Source: Tenodera sinensis
Lineage: Eukaryota; Arthropoda; Insecta; Mantodea; Mantidae
DNA length: 64,000 nt
Reading direction: 5' to 3'
Assembly: GCA_030765045.1 (NCBI GenBank)
Contig: CM060961.1
Span: forward strand, 36,779,805 to 36,843,804
The first letter of the stretch is position 1. Each line of letters begins with the position of its first letter. The notes below the pieces were generated by a model that saw only the letters and a list, made by a program, of their open reading frames with translations, was not told where the DNA came from and searched no databases. Positions 12,264 to 23,687 of the stretch are shown piece after piece. The position numbers were made by a program, and so were the translations under genes.

Positions 12264-13107
12264 CGGATGTGTTGCACTCACATGACTTTCTCTACTCTTG
12301 AACTAACCATTCTTACAAACTCTTATTCCTATATCTTCTTCGTATTAGTTGAGATAAACATTTGCAGAAATTATTTTATTGCTTATTTTCTTGAGCGATA
12401 GTCGCATCTTTTAAAGCTTTAAAATTCCATTCCCTTTAAACAATTAACATATAAAAATGAATAACGATGTTCCATTTGACGGAAGTATAAGTTTTCCAAA
12501 ACTCACACAAATAAGAAGGGATATCTATATAAGAAGGGATGTATCACTCTACAAAAAAACTTATTCAGAGATAAATTGTGTCCTTTTTCAAAATCTAAAT
12601 TTTTTGTATAGTAAGATTAGGTCTATCTCTTACGGTATACCAGTTTACCAATTATCCAAAACTCATCCAGAGTAAATACGACTACAGGGGCTACAGTCAG
12701 AAAGTTCAAGATATACATTTCATTTGCTATAAAAAATCTCAAACGTTAGGCATTTAATCAAAATCGTTAGAGCCGTTTTTAAGAAAATCAAAATGTTCGA
12801 AAAATTGTCCATGTATAGGGTAGTTTAGGGTGGAGTAATTTTCTTCAAAATCTGCGTGTCACATCCTTGAAAGACGTTAATCTTAAATACCAACTTTGGC
12901 TTTTAACCAACTTTTCGTTTTTGAGTTATGGTGTCCACAGACTGACATATAGACATACAGACAGACATACGGACCTTTTTCTAAAAATGATTTTTTTTTG
13001 ATTCAGCTGGCCTCAAAATATATATTTCCGGTGAAACCTCGAGTCGAACATTTTGGCTGGAATACAAACTTCCTCTACTTTACTGTACTTAGTAGAGAAA
13101 GTAAAAA
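12264..13107 (+). repeat. R1 repeat, most complete copy
   Basis: Runs from the 5' consensus (GATGTGTTGCACTCACATGA) to the 3' consensus (GTACTTAGTAGAGAAAGTAAAA). Order of conserved blocks: ACTTTCTCTACT near the 5' end; GAGATAAACATTTGCAGAAA; AATAACGATGTTCCATTTGA; TTAGAGCCGTTTTTAAGAAA; AACCAACTTTTCGTTTTTGA; a short GACA/TACAGACAGA microsatellite slot; GGTGAAACCTCGA; then the end. It has no coding potential. ACTTTCTCTACT at the 5' end is the exact inverse of AGTAGAGAAAGT at the 3' end. Confidence 0.85.
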
Positions 13108-14584
13108 CAAATGTTAGGGTGGTGATAAAATATGGCGTAAGTAGCCATGATTGGTTGAAACACGATGTTTTGTGGTATCTTATTTGTCAAAAGTAGTATG
13201 ATGTAGTAAGATGGGATAGATATTCGTAAGAAACGTCCGAAATGCAGGAAAATAGATATAAATTGCCTGGAACTGAGAAGTCGTTATTTGTTTTTTTCTC
13301 CAGACCATGTAATCCAGATGTGGTAGGTTGTGATTATGAATCTTCCAGAGACAGACAGCTCGGGAAAGAGTTCAGATCCTTAATGCCCATTAACTTCTCC
13401 TACCAACGCAGCGGAACTGATTGTCCCAACCTTAAGTAGGTTAACCGGCCTTAATGGGAGTTTATTTCTGGTAGATTGGGACGAGTGTGTGGCACGTAAT
13501 TCAATTGTTATGTGCTGGTGTGGGCTGCTTACCTTTCTAATTAGTTTCCTCTTATTTGTTCAGGTTCTTCTTCTTCTTATTCTCTGCTGTAACCCTTGTT
13601 GTTTCCTTCTTCAAGTTGTTAAAGGAAAAAGATAACCCGCAAGAAAACTAATGTCCACCGTAATTGCAAAATGTGCACGGTAAACAGTATACTTGATATT
13701 TTTTTAGCAAAGATGAAGCGAGGAAGTATATATAAACTGCAAACGATAAACAAGAGAGATATTGCCTTAAAAGCTTTCCTCTTATTTATATGATGAAAAA
13801 ACTGGACGATTAAAAGATATACTTACTCAGGGTGCCATATTGTTGACACCGCCTTCAATAACTCAGTCTTTGATGAATCTGGCGCCGGCTGCTGCAGTGG
13901 TGAACTATGAAATGTTTCTCTTAGGACAAAAATAGGTCATTGCGACAATAGACAACACCAGTGGGCCAAAAGTCACTACTAGGGAGCAAACCTACAGGGA
14001 ACAAAAGGCTACGAAGTATGGACTATAGGAAGTTTGAGGGGTCAGTCTGTCACATGATCACAGAGCACCAGGTGCAGCCGACGCTTCGTTATAGATAACG
14101 CTGTCACATAACTTATATTCTATGCTGTCGCCATTTGCAGTAAAATATTCAATTCCAAATTCTTGTAGAAGTTCAGCAGTAGGTGAGTATTTCGATTTTC
14201 GTGCTGGGGGAATTTTATTCTGTATGAAACAGTGAAAGTTCCTATGCACTGTATCCAGTGAGGCCAGTTGTGTTTTGTGCTGTCACTGTACTTGTGCAAT
14301 GACGTCACGCTCTGCTCATGTGCTAGGTAACTTGCGATTGCCACATTTCGCGGTAGCTGTAAAAAGGTTCAAATCCTAGCTTCTACCCGTTGTGAACAGT
14401 TATATACCTGGTCTTGCACAGCTTTGCAAAATGACCCTAGTTTTAGGATTTAATTTTGCAAAGTTATATTAAATAAAATGAGGCTTAAGAGTGAATGAGG
14501 TTAGTAATTAGTTATTTTTTAACATAATTCCAAAGATGTCTCAGCACCACAAACTTGCACGTTATGTCAACTGCGCCTCTTGAT
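13108..14584. other. No recognisable gene or element
   Basis: AT-rich with short frames only. No coding motif, tRNA-like box or long repeat was recognised by eye. Confidence 0.4.
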
Positions 14585-14880
14585 ATAATGTGATAAAAGC
14601 GACAAAGCTCCAATCCAGTTTCTTTCTCTTATTTTCCTTAAAAAACGTTTGGTCAAAACACAGTTCTCTTCTATTGACTCTAACACTATATACTATATTT
14701 TCTGATATTACAACTCACAACTGTTTTCTTCCCATATCCTTGACTCACTCCTTTCACTATCTCTCTTCAGTTTTTATGTCTCTCAAAGACAAACTCCAAC
14801 GATACAATCATTGTCTTGCACTCGCTGACACACTGACCGACTCAAAACTACAATTTTCTTTGGGAAGAAGCCACAAGGCC
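14585..14880 (-). repeat. R2 repeat, transcribed-region part only
   Basis: On the minus strand it contains GAAAGGAGTGAGTCAAGGAT, AAACAGTTGTGAGTTGTAAT and, near the end, AGAGAACTGTGTTTTG. All three match the downstream halves of the other R2 copies. The upstream promoter block with TACGTCAT and TATATAAG is not visible here, so this copy seems truncated or replaced at its 5' end. Confidence 0.65.
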
Positions 14881-14964
14881 ACCCATCCATCGAGAACAGC
14901 AGTTACAGTGTGCATGGCAGCGCTAACTCGACCATCGCCAACACTTCCGATCCGAAAAGACTAG

Positions 14965-15135
14965 ATTGAAAGAAAGGTGAAATGAAATGGAGGGACGGCA
15001 AATTCGGGGAATGTAATTATCCTTCCCAGCATTCCACTGATGACCTGGAAAACCCCCCGAAAAATAACCCGTAGGTCAGGGGAGTCAGCCACGGGAATCG
15101 AACCCACGACATCTCGAATGCGAAATAGTTTTCAG
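14965..15135 (-). mobile_element. tRNA-headed SINE
   Basis: A B-box-like GGGTTCGATTCCC (complement of 15,093-15,105) lies near the right end. The body (GACCTGGAAAACCCCCCGAA on the plus strand) has the GC-rich, bracketed-CCCC look of insect SINEs. No second copy is found in the window. Confidence 0.45.
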
Positions 15136-17017
15136 CTCTGTGACATATCTTGAAGCCGACGGTAGCGAATTTTGGTCCTCATAACTTATGTTATATTTCA
15201 AAATAGCTTGAATCTACGTAGATATCTTAATATTCTCTCATATATGAATGTACCAAGTTTAAAAACATCAAAGCACCTCCTCTTTTTTAACATTTTCACT
15301 GTGTTACGTTTCTTGCGCTTTATTTCCTAGTTACTACTCCAGTTTCTTCATTATTTGAACACTGGTTGCTTCTCTCTTTTTAATAACAGCTCTATTGCAC
15401 GTTCTCTCCCTTTTTCTGTCTCTCTTTCTCAGTTCCTTTGCCCGTTCATCTCTTTATTTGCCTTCACGACTTCCTTTTGCTCTCTTCCGCTTTTTTGTCT
15501 GTGTTTCTTACGATTTCCTTCTTCATGAAATAAATATCACAAACCTTACGCTCTTGCTCGCTTCTCTGTTTCAAGCAGCAAATCCTCAGAATTTATCAGT
15601 CATTGTTATTTGTTTATTTTTGTTGATTTATATATTGTTTTCCCGTCCCTTCTTCCTGTGCATACTGTCTGTGTTCTCTGCAGAATTATTTCTTCAATTA
15701 AATTTGCAAGTCTACATGATATTTCGCCGTCCTTTTCTTCACTAACTAACCCAATTATATTTTAACGTTCCACATTCATAAGATAATTCCTTTATTTGCA
15801 AAGCGGGGACCTCTTAACCTTCTTGCTCTTCCTATTTGGACTTCAATTCAGCTCCCAAAGTAGTTAAGAGTTTCAAGTCTTAGTCTGAACTTCATTAGTT
15901 TTATATTAGTAATCAAGAATACCTTCCTTTAATTTAAAGCAAAACGTTAAACAAATAACGAATCGCATTTTGTTAGTGGCTTCCAAAATACTGTTCACCA
16001 TAGAACTAAAAATCCTTGTCTTAGCTTCACTTGATCCCACTAACTACTGATACAAGAGGCGCTGATGTAGATATTTCCGATAAGATTGTTTCTCGCTCAC
16101 TTGTTCCTCTGTTTTGGATTATTTCCTTAAGGGCGCATTGTAGTTTCTGAGGTCAAAAAGTCGATTTGTTTCTTTTCTCTATGGAAATCTCCATTGTTTT
16201 CTGTATCAAGTGATACACTGGGATTTGCCCCCACCCCCTAAACGGCAACACTTAGTATGTCGTGCGGGATGGCAAACTGATTGAAAAACTGTGAGTTTCG
16301 TCTCATTTATACCTGCCGATAAGCCTGCCAGATGCTGAATTTTTACACAACTTCTATGGTGGCCTATGAACGCTGGACGAGAAAAACACCCTGTATCACA
16401 AATGTATGAATAAATTCGGGTGAGTTGTTCGCATTTACCTCATCTACATGCGCTTATCTTTGTGATGTGACTTAGAGCGTAAGATCGGGGTTTACAGTGC
16501 AGGGTGTAACACTTAGAGGCAACAAGCTTGTCTGTTTGTTTATATTCGCACCACGGTGGCCAACTTAGCGCAAAGATAGGCTCTAATCAGCAGCAGCTTT
16601 GAGGTCGGAGCCTAGCTAGGAAATTGAAGTGTAATGAACGTATGACTACATGTGAAACACGGCAGGCCGTGCTAATGACGTCATATGGCCTCTGGCTGTT
16701 TCGCACAATTGCCGAAATAATGAACACATCTTGGAACTTTCCAGGAAGCCTACAATTTCCGCGTTTGCTTTATGAATATATTCTTAGTTAATGAATTCAA
16801 CGTCTCTTCTAAAATGAGATAATCACTAATAGCGAATACACATAAACCACTAAAACTAACAAAAGTAGGAAGTAGCTAAAGGGCAGGGACTGAAGAAACT
16901 CACGAATTTTTCGGTCAAATTAGAGTTTTTATGTCTGTTAAAAATATGATGAGTTGCATTCACATTTCAATTTAGTTGCTTAGTAGAGGAAATAGCCCTT
17001 AAGGGTTACATGTCTAC
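15136..17017. other. No gene; one dispersed-repeat fragment
   Basis: Pyrimidine-rich DNA at 15,360-15,700 gives a hydrophobic open frame that looks compositional. The segment 16,214-16,290 (GTCGTGCGGGATGGCAAACT) matches the complement of 25,745-25,820 with few differences over at least 40 bp, so both belong to one unnamed repeat. The first copy may run to GAAAAACACCCTGTATCA near 16,400. Confidence 0.5.
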
Positions 17018-17144
17018 TTTCTCTACTGGTATAGTAAGTAGGGCAAGTATTGTATTCCTCCGAAAAATTCGATGTCGAAATTTCACCGTAAATATATGCT
17101 TTGAGGCCCCCTGAATACAAAAACAAAAGCATTTTTAGAAAAAA
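17018..17144 (-). repeat. R1 3'-end fragment, inverted
   Basis: Complement of the last 120 bp of R1 (ACTTTCTCTACT, then GAATTTTTCGG, CCCTGAATACAAAAAC and AGCATTTTTAGAAAAAA). It joins the 5' end of a plus-strand R1 copy at 17,145 with no spacer. Confidence 0.75.
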
Positions 17145-17836
17145 TCAGATGAGTTGCACTCACATGACTTTCTCTACATTCTTACAGGCTCTCATTCCTA
17201 TATATTCATATTAGTGGAGAAACACTTGCAGAAATTACCTTATTGTTTATCTCCTTTGGGTACAAGGAAAATATTAGAATACAGCAGGCTTTGAGTAACA
17301 GTCAAATCTTAAAACTTTGAGATCCCGTTCTCTTTGCACGCTTAGCATATAAAAAATGAACAACGATGTTCCATTTCACGAAAGTTCTAAGTTTTCCGAA
17401 ATTGACACAAATAACAAGGAATGTCTCCGAAACAGTTCACTCTATAAAAAATGTATTTAGACATAAATTGTGTGTTTTAGCGAGATCTACATTTTTTGTA
17501 CAGTAAAATTTTGTCTATCTCTTATGGTTTACGAGTTATTGAAAAGTCATCCAGAGTAAACAGGTCTACATAGGCTATAGCCAGAAAATTAAAAATATAC
17601 ATTTCATTTGTCATACAAATATCTTAAACATATGGTATTTTAATTAAAATAGAGCCATTTTCAAGAAAATAAAAATGTTGCTTGTAAAGGGTAGTTTAGG
17701 GTGGGGCTATTTTCTTCAAAATTTTCGGGACGCACCCTTGAAGGACATTAAACTTAAATACCAACTTTGGTTTTTAACCGACTTGTCGTTTTTGAGTAAT
17801 GCTGTCCAAAGACTGACAGACAAGCACACACACACA

Positions 17837-17885
<49 letters not shown>

Positions 17886-17935
17886 GCGCGCGCGGATCTT
17901 CTCCTGAAAGTGCTTTTTTCGACTCAGGGATCTAA
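17145..17935 (+). repeat. R1 repeat lacking only its 3' end
   Basis: Begins TCAGATGAGTTGCACTCACA and keeps all R1 blocks through the CA microsatellite (17,825-17,895) and GGATCTTCTCCTGAAAGTGC. It stops inside the GATTCAGGG block. Together with the inverted fragment to its left it forms a composite of nearly the whole element. Confidence 0.8.
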
Positions 17936-19261
17936 GGGGTTTACAAAATACTTCCTGTTGTTGGTATGGCTTTTCAATATTTTTGACATCACCCTTTTGC
18001 AAGTATTTCTTTTGTTTCTCATAACTCCACACAATGAAAATTAAATATCTGACTTACATACAATAGTTTTAATAATAACCCATCATCCAGTCTACTCTAA
18101 CGTAATGAAAGCATTTATGTATGATAATGTAAGCTGATATAAAGTTAAGCTATGGAAATAAATTATAAGTGGTAAAGATAACGAATTATAACTTCAGGTT
18201 ACATATATAAAATGTAAGATTAACGTTTTGGTTATCTTAATCATACTCGTAATTTATATTTTAATAAAAAATTTTATGAAAAACATTTGTCGCACTCTCC
18301 TTAAAATCTTTTAAGCTCAAATTTAGTGACATTTAGTGTTTATGCGTCTCTACAATTTTTCAATGTTGTTCCCAGGCATAGCATGGTCCAAAAATCTTTG
18401 GTGATGGAGCATTTAAAGCATGGCCAACAAACTGCAGTGACGTAATTCTCCTAGTCCAGTCATGGCCCAATAAAGTAAAACCAGAATCTCCCAATACACC
18501 CATATTCTAAACAACCAGAAGAATTACTCGTTGAATTCATATAGAAGATACACTTTTATCATGGTGGTATAGAATGTTAGCCAATACAGACTACCATTAC
18601 TACGTAACGCCGATTCGCACCGTAACCTATCTCTTTAGCCATGTATTTAAAGTTGATGACGTAATCAAGAGCATAAACGTAGAGAAAACACGATATGATG
18701 GACGAAGTTTCAGACACCTTAGGACGAATATCCGCTTTGAGTAGTGCCGTTATATATGTAAACAAACATTTATAAAGTTGCTAATTAGTGTTTAGGTTAT
18801 GTTTCTGATTGAAGCCATTAGCTCCGTCTTGAGATGAAGCTTTTCTGCCTTGAGGTAGTACGTAGCAGCCAGCACCTTTTAGGGAAAGCGACAAACCTTG
18901 TCCAGAGGCAGCCAAGAACTTGGGCTAAAGAGCAAGGGGAAGGGGGGAGCAGCCTCAAGTATTCTTGCTAGCTACATTTGCATTTCTACACGACCACAAG
19001 CATCTGCCACAGAAACGCTAAGTTCTTGTACAGTCCCCGACGTAAGATGCTCCTGTCTTCAGCAATTAGGATGTTCATCAACACCTGGTGATGCAGGATA
19101 TTCAGCCACACATTCATTTTGCACTGCTTCGGTTTCTTTCAGGATTGATTTTATCGAAGTACTCAATATCACCCCCAATCAAGAAAACTGGATCAAAAGT
19201 TACAACATAATATCGTATGCTGCGTATGTAAGATCAGTTAATTTTGGTTTACGATGGATAT
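17936..19261. other. No supported gene
   Basis: 18,898-19,140 has a fairly long open plus-strand stretch (serine/cysteine-rich), and the minus strand also reads with few stops. Neither shows a recognisable domain, so no gene is called. The rest is AT-rich without visible features. Confidence 0.35.
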
Positions 19262-19481
19262 ATATTATATATGTATATTATTATCATCATTATCACTATT
19301 ATTATTATTGTTATTATTATTGTTGTTGTTGTTGTTATTATTTAATTGGCTTTTTAGTGTAACACATCTTCCGATAGAATTTCTTCATTCTTCTCTGTTG
19401 TTGCAGTCTTCGTCTTCCAAATTCAGTCTCTTCATTGCCTGTGTGACATCCATCCAAGTTCTTGGTGGTCGTCCCCTCTCC

Positions 19482-19543
<62 letters not shown>

Positions 19544-20045
19544 CCCTTGTGGTACATATTCCAATACATTCTGTGGTATTATATCCTAAAGCATTCTTCT
19601 CACAGATCCACGCCATTTCAATTATGTTAACGTAATCTCATCCAAAATTGTTGATTTTATTCCCATAAAATTCCTAATGACGTTGTTTTCGTATATAAGA
19701 AATTCTCGCTGGTCGCCTCGAGAAGTCTATTTCTGTTGTCAGTAAATTAATTTGTGTGGTATGTATAAGTGTCATAAGTTATTATACTTTTGGCAATGCT
19801 ATTATAAAAGTGTCTCTTTGTTCTGCTGCTAATATTTTTGTCCCATAGAATCCCATTTAGTGTTGAAATTGCGTATTTCCCTTTATTATTTCTGTGTTTG
19901 ATCTTAGAGTTACATATTTTTCATTGTTTATTTTAACCCCCCCCCCTCCACATTGCAGCATTTAATTTTATTTCCTCCTTCAATTTCCAAATGTTATTTA
20001 CTGTCTTCAATCAGCAAATATTTCGATTTAGATATGTTGATGTTT
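19262..20045 (-). pseudogene. Non-LTR retrotransposon 3' fragment (RT thumb and C-terminus)
   Basis: Read on the minus strand with frameshifts and stops, the order is: RT thumb (LNINISKSKYLLIEDSK), GKYAISTLNGILWDKNISSR, FYNSIAKSIITYDTYTYHTN (usual form 'FYNSIxKSIxTYGSExW'), VDLEECF-like 'W-HV-RM' remnants, GRPPRTWMDVTQAMKRLNLE, and GRCVTLKSQLN. A (TAA/CAA)n tail (19,262-19,345) follows, typical of LINEs with simple-repeat 3' ends. A 60-nt poly-A (plus-strand T, 19,484-19,543) interrupts the Arg/Gly-rich segment just before GRPP. The catalytic RT core is missing. Confidence 0.65.
19484..19543. repeat. 60-nt poly-T tract within LINE relic
   Basis: An uninterrupted run of T between CCTCTCCGG and CCCTTGTGG. 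Both flanks belong to the same LINE C-terminal region on the minus strand, so the tract is an expansion or insertion inside former coding sequence. Confidence 0.9.
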
Positions 20046-20052
20046 AGTCCCC

Positions 20053-20412
20053 ATTTTTTGTACTCAGAGAATGAGCTGCAAATAAATATGGACAAACTAC
20101 AAAAATTGATCCAGGGTTATAGTTTAAATATATCAGTAGAAAAGTCAAAGATCTTGGCATTTATAGGAAAACAAACAGTTCAAAGAGTGTTAGAAAAAGT
20201 GTTAGAACAGTTGGGAACGTTTAGTTACTTGGGCTTTAATGTGATATTTAAAACAAGCAACGAAGAAATAAGTGACAAACTGAAAAAATTTGAATATAAT
20301 TATGGAATAATAACTGGTACCTTGAAAGGTACCGAAAGGATACAAATTTAAAATTCTATAAGACAATGGCTGTATGGATAGGAGAGAAAGACACCCAAAA
20401 AGAAATAACCTA
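20053..20412 (+). pseudogene. Non-LTR retrotransposon fragment, opposite strand
   Basis: The plus frame reads ENELQINMDKLQKLIQGYSL, NISVEKSKILAFIGKQ, then LGTFSYLGFNVIF and KLKKFEYNYGIITGTLK. This is the region just after the YADD motif in LINE reverse transcriptases ('LQ--I-KYNLKIS-EKTK-MAF-G' and 'F-YLGC-ISY'). A frameshift near 20,335 is needed to continue into NLKFYKTMAVW. The catalytic core is absent. It looks like the same broad group as the relic at 34.6 kb and meets the minus-strand LINE fragment end to end at about 20,045. Confidence 0.65.
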
Positions 20413-20479
20413 GCTGTCAACGGGTCCTTAAACCCTACTCAATCGCTCACTCACTCTCTTTCCTTTCTTTTCTTTCTGC

Positions 20480-20685
20480 AAAAGATTATCTTCCTCTAAC
20501 GGTTTACCACTTATTCTTGAAGTCATAGAGATGAAGAAACCTCAAAGGCTGTTTTCAGAAAATTCAAGGAGTTAAATTCATTTGTAATGAAAATGTCTTA
20601 TATTGCGAACATTTTTACATGTAAAATGTAGTTTGATTATGATTGTATTTTGATTGAATTGTCTTCAATAACAAGGTGAGAGAAC
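20480..20685 (+). repeat. R1 fragment, diverged
   Basis: Matches the R1 middle: CTAACGGTTTACCACTTATT, then AGAAAATTCAAGGAG, ATTCATTTGTAATGAAAATG and ACATGTAAAATGTAGTTTG. Both ends are lost. It follows the LINE fragment with about 70 bp between. Confidence 0.6.
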
Positions 20686-21645
20686 CAGCCGAAGAAATGA
20701 TTATGTAACGAAGTGCCTTATAAATAACAAGAAATGTGCTATGGAGGAGAGAAGCCTTGTATAGTTCGCTCAATTCGCGACCAGTTCGGCACTTACTTTG
20801 TGAACTAAGTATAGATTTCTTGAAGCTATTTTCAACACTTGTAAAGGTATGAGCTCCCTGGATATCTCGCATTATTTTTATCTACCTGGTCGTGCTGTAT
20901 AATAGTGATATACACAGCCGAAAAGGAACACAAGAGGGGTGTAAATAGAAGTCACGTGATATACGGATATAATCTGCAACATACACCCCCTCGCGTTTAA
21001 TCGCATTGATACACAGCTCAGCAAGGGAGGGAGGGAGGGGGTAGTTCCGAGTGGCGAGTACTTCAGTGGCGTGGATTTATTTTAATAATGCCCTACTCTA
21101 ATTAGTAAGTTAAACATTTGCACTGCTTGTTTTTGTGCCCTTCGCTTTTACTTTTTGTACACGTGCGCTTGTCCCTTTGCAAAGCTCCGTTCTGTCCATT
21201 GCAACACAACTACACGTACAGGGTGTTCCATAAAGGCATGCCGATTACAGCTATTAAGGTGAGAGTAAAATACCTATTTCTCTAATCACCATCGTAAGAC
21301 CATTCTTAAAGACGCTTATTCTTCTATCTACTACATGTGAATTTATGTGTACATCTATAGAACTGTTTTAAGACGCGTTTCCTTGTTTACAACGAGGATA
21401 TGGGACACAAAATTTTACCGCAAAAATTTAGATCGTCCTAAAGCAAGCAGTTTATGCAAAACATATTTATTGCAGAGTTAATAATTTTCGAGACATTTCT
21501 GGTTAATGCCGTTATAAATGAAGTTATAGGGAGCCATAGCTAAATGGCACAGGACAAATTAAATATAGGTTTTGGCTTTCAATTCTTTATGTTAAATTAT
21601 TGACATTTTTCTTCCTGTGAAATACTTACAAAATTCTCTTTACTT
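20686..21645. other. No gene; possible transposon end
   Basis: ACAGGGTGTTCCATAAAGGC at about 21,219 resembles the ACAGGGTGTTCC terminus common to several insect transposons, but no matching right end was found. The rest is AT-rich with no coding signal. Confidence 0.35.
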
Positions 21646-22068
21646 TCTCTAGTACGTATAGTAAAATAGAGGAAGTATTGTATTCCACCCAAAAATGCGA
21701 TGAGATTTCACTGGAAATATCTTTTTTCAGGCCCCTGAATCTAAAAAACAAAAACATTGTTAGAAAAAGGTCCGTGTGTGCGTATCAGTCTCTGTCTATC
21801 TGTCTGTCTGTGCCTGTCTGTCTGTCTGTCAGTCTGTAGACAGCACAACTCAAAAACGAAAAGTCGGTTGAAAACCAAAGTTAGAATTTAAGTTTAATGG
21901 CTCTAACGATTTTCATTAAAATGCTGTATATTGAAATGTATATCTTGAATTTTCTGGCTATATCCAATAAAGTCATATTTACTCTAAATGACTTTTGCAT
22001 AACTGGTAAACCGTAAGAGATAGACCAAATCTTACTATACAACAAATGTAGATCTTGCTAAAACAATT
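21646..22068 (-). repeat. R1 3' half, inverted
   Basis: Complement of the R1 3' half, from ACTTTCTCTAGTACG through CAGGCCCCTGAAT, a GTCT/CTGT microsatellite (about 21,779-21,835, in the usual slot), GAAAAGTCGGTTGAAAACCA and CTTGCTAAAACAATTTTTTT. It joins a plus-strand R1 5' end immediately to the right. Confidence 0.75.
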
Positions 22069-22660
22069 TTTTTTTCACATGATTTTCTATACTATTGTAT
22101 AACCATTCTTACAAACTATTATTCTTCTATCTTCTTCGTCTTAGTTGAGATAAATATTTGCAGAAATTATCTTATTCCTCGTTTTCTTTCACGTGCAATG
22201 GGAGTATGGAAATACAGTAGGCATTGAGCGATAGTCAGACCTTTTAAAGCATTCAAAGTCCGTTCTGTTTGCATTGTTAACATATAAAAAATGAACAACG
22301 ATGTTCCATTTGACACAAGTGTAAGTTCTCCAAAACTTAACAGAAATAACAAAATGGTCCAAAATGGTTTACTCTAAAAAAGGTATTTGGACATAAATTG
22401 TGTGTTTTGGGCAAGATCTACATTTTTGTACAGTAAGATTTTATCTATCTCTTACGGTTTACGAGTTATTCAAAAGTCATCCAGAGTAAATAGGACTTCA
22501 TGGGCTATAACCAGAAAATTCAAGACATACATTTCGTTTGTCATAAAAATATCTCAAACACGTGGCATTTTAATCAAAATCGTTAGAGCCATTTTCAAGA
22601 AAATCAAAATTTTCGACAAATTTTCCATGTAGGGTACTTCAGGGTGGAGCAATAACCACA
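22069..22660 (+). repeat. R1 5' part
   Basis: Begins CACATGATTTTCTATACT and continues through GAGATAAATATTTGCAGAAA, AACAACGATGTTCCATTTGA and TTAGAGCCATTTTCAAGAAA to CAGGGTGGAGCAATA. With the inverted 3' half at 21,646 it repeats the head-to-head arrangement seen at 17.0-17.9 kb. Confidence 0.75.
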
Positions 22661-23149
22661 GTTTCCCATGTAAAATATGCTCACATGTTAACGTCTTTTG
22701 GCATTGTAAATATGTAGTAGCAAGAAGCTGCAGAATTCCCTGGCTAGGCCTCTTATTAGCGACACTGTTCTATTGCAGGCCACGAACCGTGTTTACTGAG
22801 TTGTGTGCACCAGCTGATTGGTTGCAATTCCACATCCTGCCTGGCTGCCGATATTAGGCTGTGTGTTAAAGGTATTCGTTTTCGAAATGCGACACGCTAC
22901 TAATGTTGAATATTGAATCAACATGGTCATGTAAACATATTATTGCGTCAATATTCCCACTGGAGCATCTGAAGCCGAAGTCTGCAAGCTATATCTAGCA
23001 ACTTCATTACGAAACGGTGAAGGGAATTCGCTACGTGGTGGCCTTGTCTATTTCATCACATTATCTGCATCCACAGCCTCTACAATAAACCAAATTGTGT
23101 CGTCACTGTGGTTCTAGGTACAAGACCTCACAAGGAGAGCTGCCAGTTT
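22661..23149. other. No recognisable feature
   Basis: About 0.5 kb of mixed-composition DNA without a coding motif or match elsewhere in the window. Confidence 0.35.
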
Positions 23150-23335
23150 TGAGTAGAACAGTGATTCACCGAGGATCCAGGTAACGTGTGAGGCTCGCAT
23201 TTGTGAGGTCCCGGGTTCGATTATTGGTAGTTTTTTCTATGGTTTTCCTTTAAGGCAAATGCTGGGGTGGTGTCATCTTCCTCTCTCCTATTTCGTCTCC
23301 CTCTTTCCGTTAGAAGACGACTGGTTGATTGTATG
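23150..23335 (+). mobile_element. tRNA-headed SINE
   Basis: A tRNA-like head ends in CCCGGGTTCGATTATTGG (B-box-like, about 23,211-23,227), followed by GTTTTCCTTTAAGGCAAATG and GCTGGGGTGG. This bracket is common in insect SINE bodies. It sits directly upstream of an R1 copy. There is no second copy here. Confidence 0.5.
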
Positions 23336-23339
23336 CCTA

Positions 23340-23675
23340 ATGATGAGTCTGATACGCTGCACTTAATGACTTTCTCCACTCTCTTTTATACAAAATATTC
23401 TTACAAATGTTTATTCTTCTGTCTACTTCGAAACATATTTCCTTGTATGTACAGTAGGAACATGGAAATACTGTAAATGACAGTCAAATATTTTAACGGT
23501 TAGTCGTTATGTGATTGCTTTGAAATGCTGCTCCCTCTGTGTCTCTCTTACAGTTTACTAGTTATGCAAAGGTCATCGGGAATCAGGAGGAATTCATAGG
23601 TTATTCCCATAAAATTCACGATATACATTTCAATCCTCATGAAAGCATCTTAAACAAATGGTAATGAATCAAAAT
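23340..23675 (+). repeat. R1 5' half, diverged
   Basis: GATACGCTGCACTTAATGAC and TTTCTCCACTCTC mark the 5' end. It then jumps from the GGAACATGGAAATACTG block to the TTACTAGTTATGCAAAGGTC block and ends near TTAAACAAATGGTAATGAAT. It is more diverged than most copies. Confidence 0.65.
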
Positions 23676-23687
23676 GTAATGTTTCAT

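Noticed and set aside
15395..15745. Hydrophobic 116-codon frame resembling membrane segments
   Set aside because: Pyrimidine-rich DNA gives Leu/Phe/Ser runs in any frame. No conserved motif.
18898..19362. 154-codon plus-strand frame
   Set aside because: No domain, Tyr/Cys/Leu-rich end caused by the TTA/TTG repeat tail of the LINE, and no supporting context.
19338..19616. Minus-strand frame with a poly-Lys run
   Set aside because: Only the poly-A tract plus LINE C-terminus read partly out of frame. Covered by the LINE relic.
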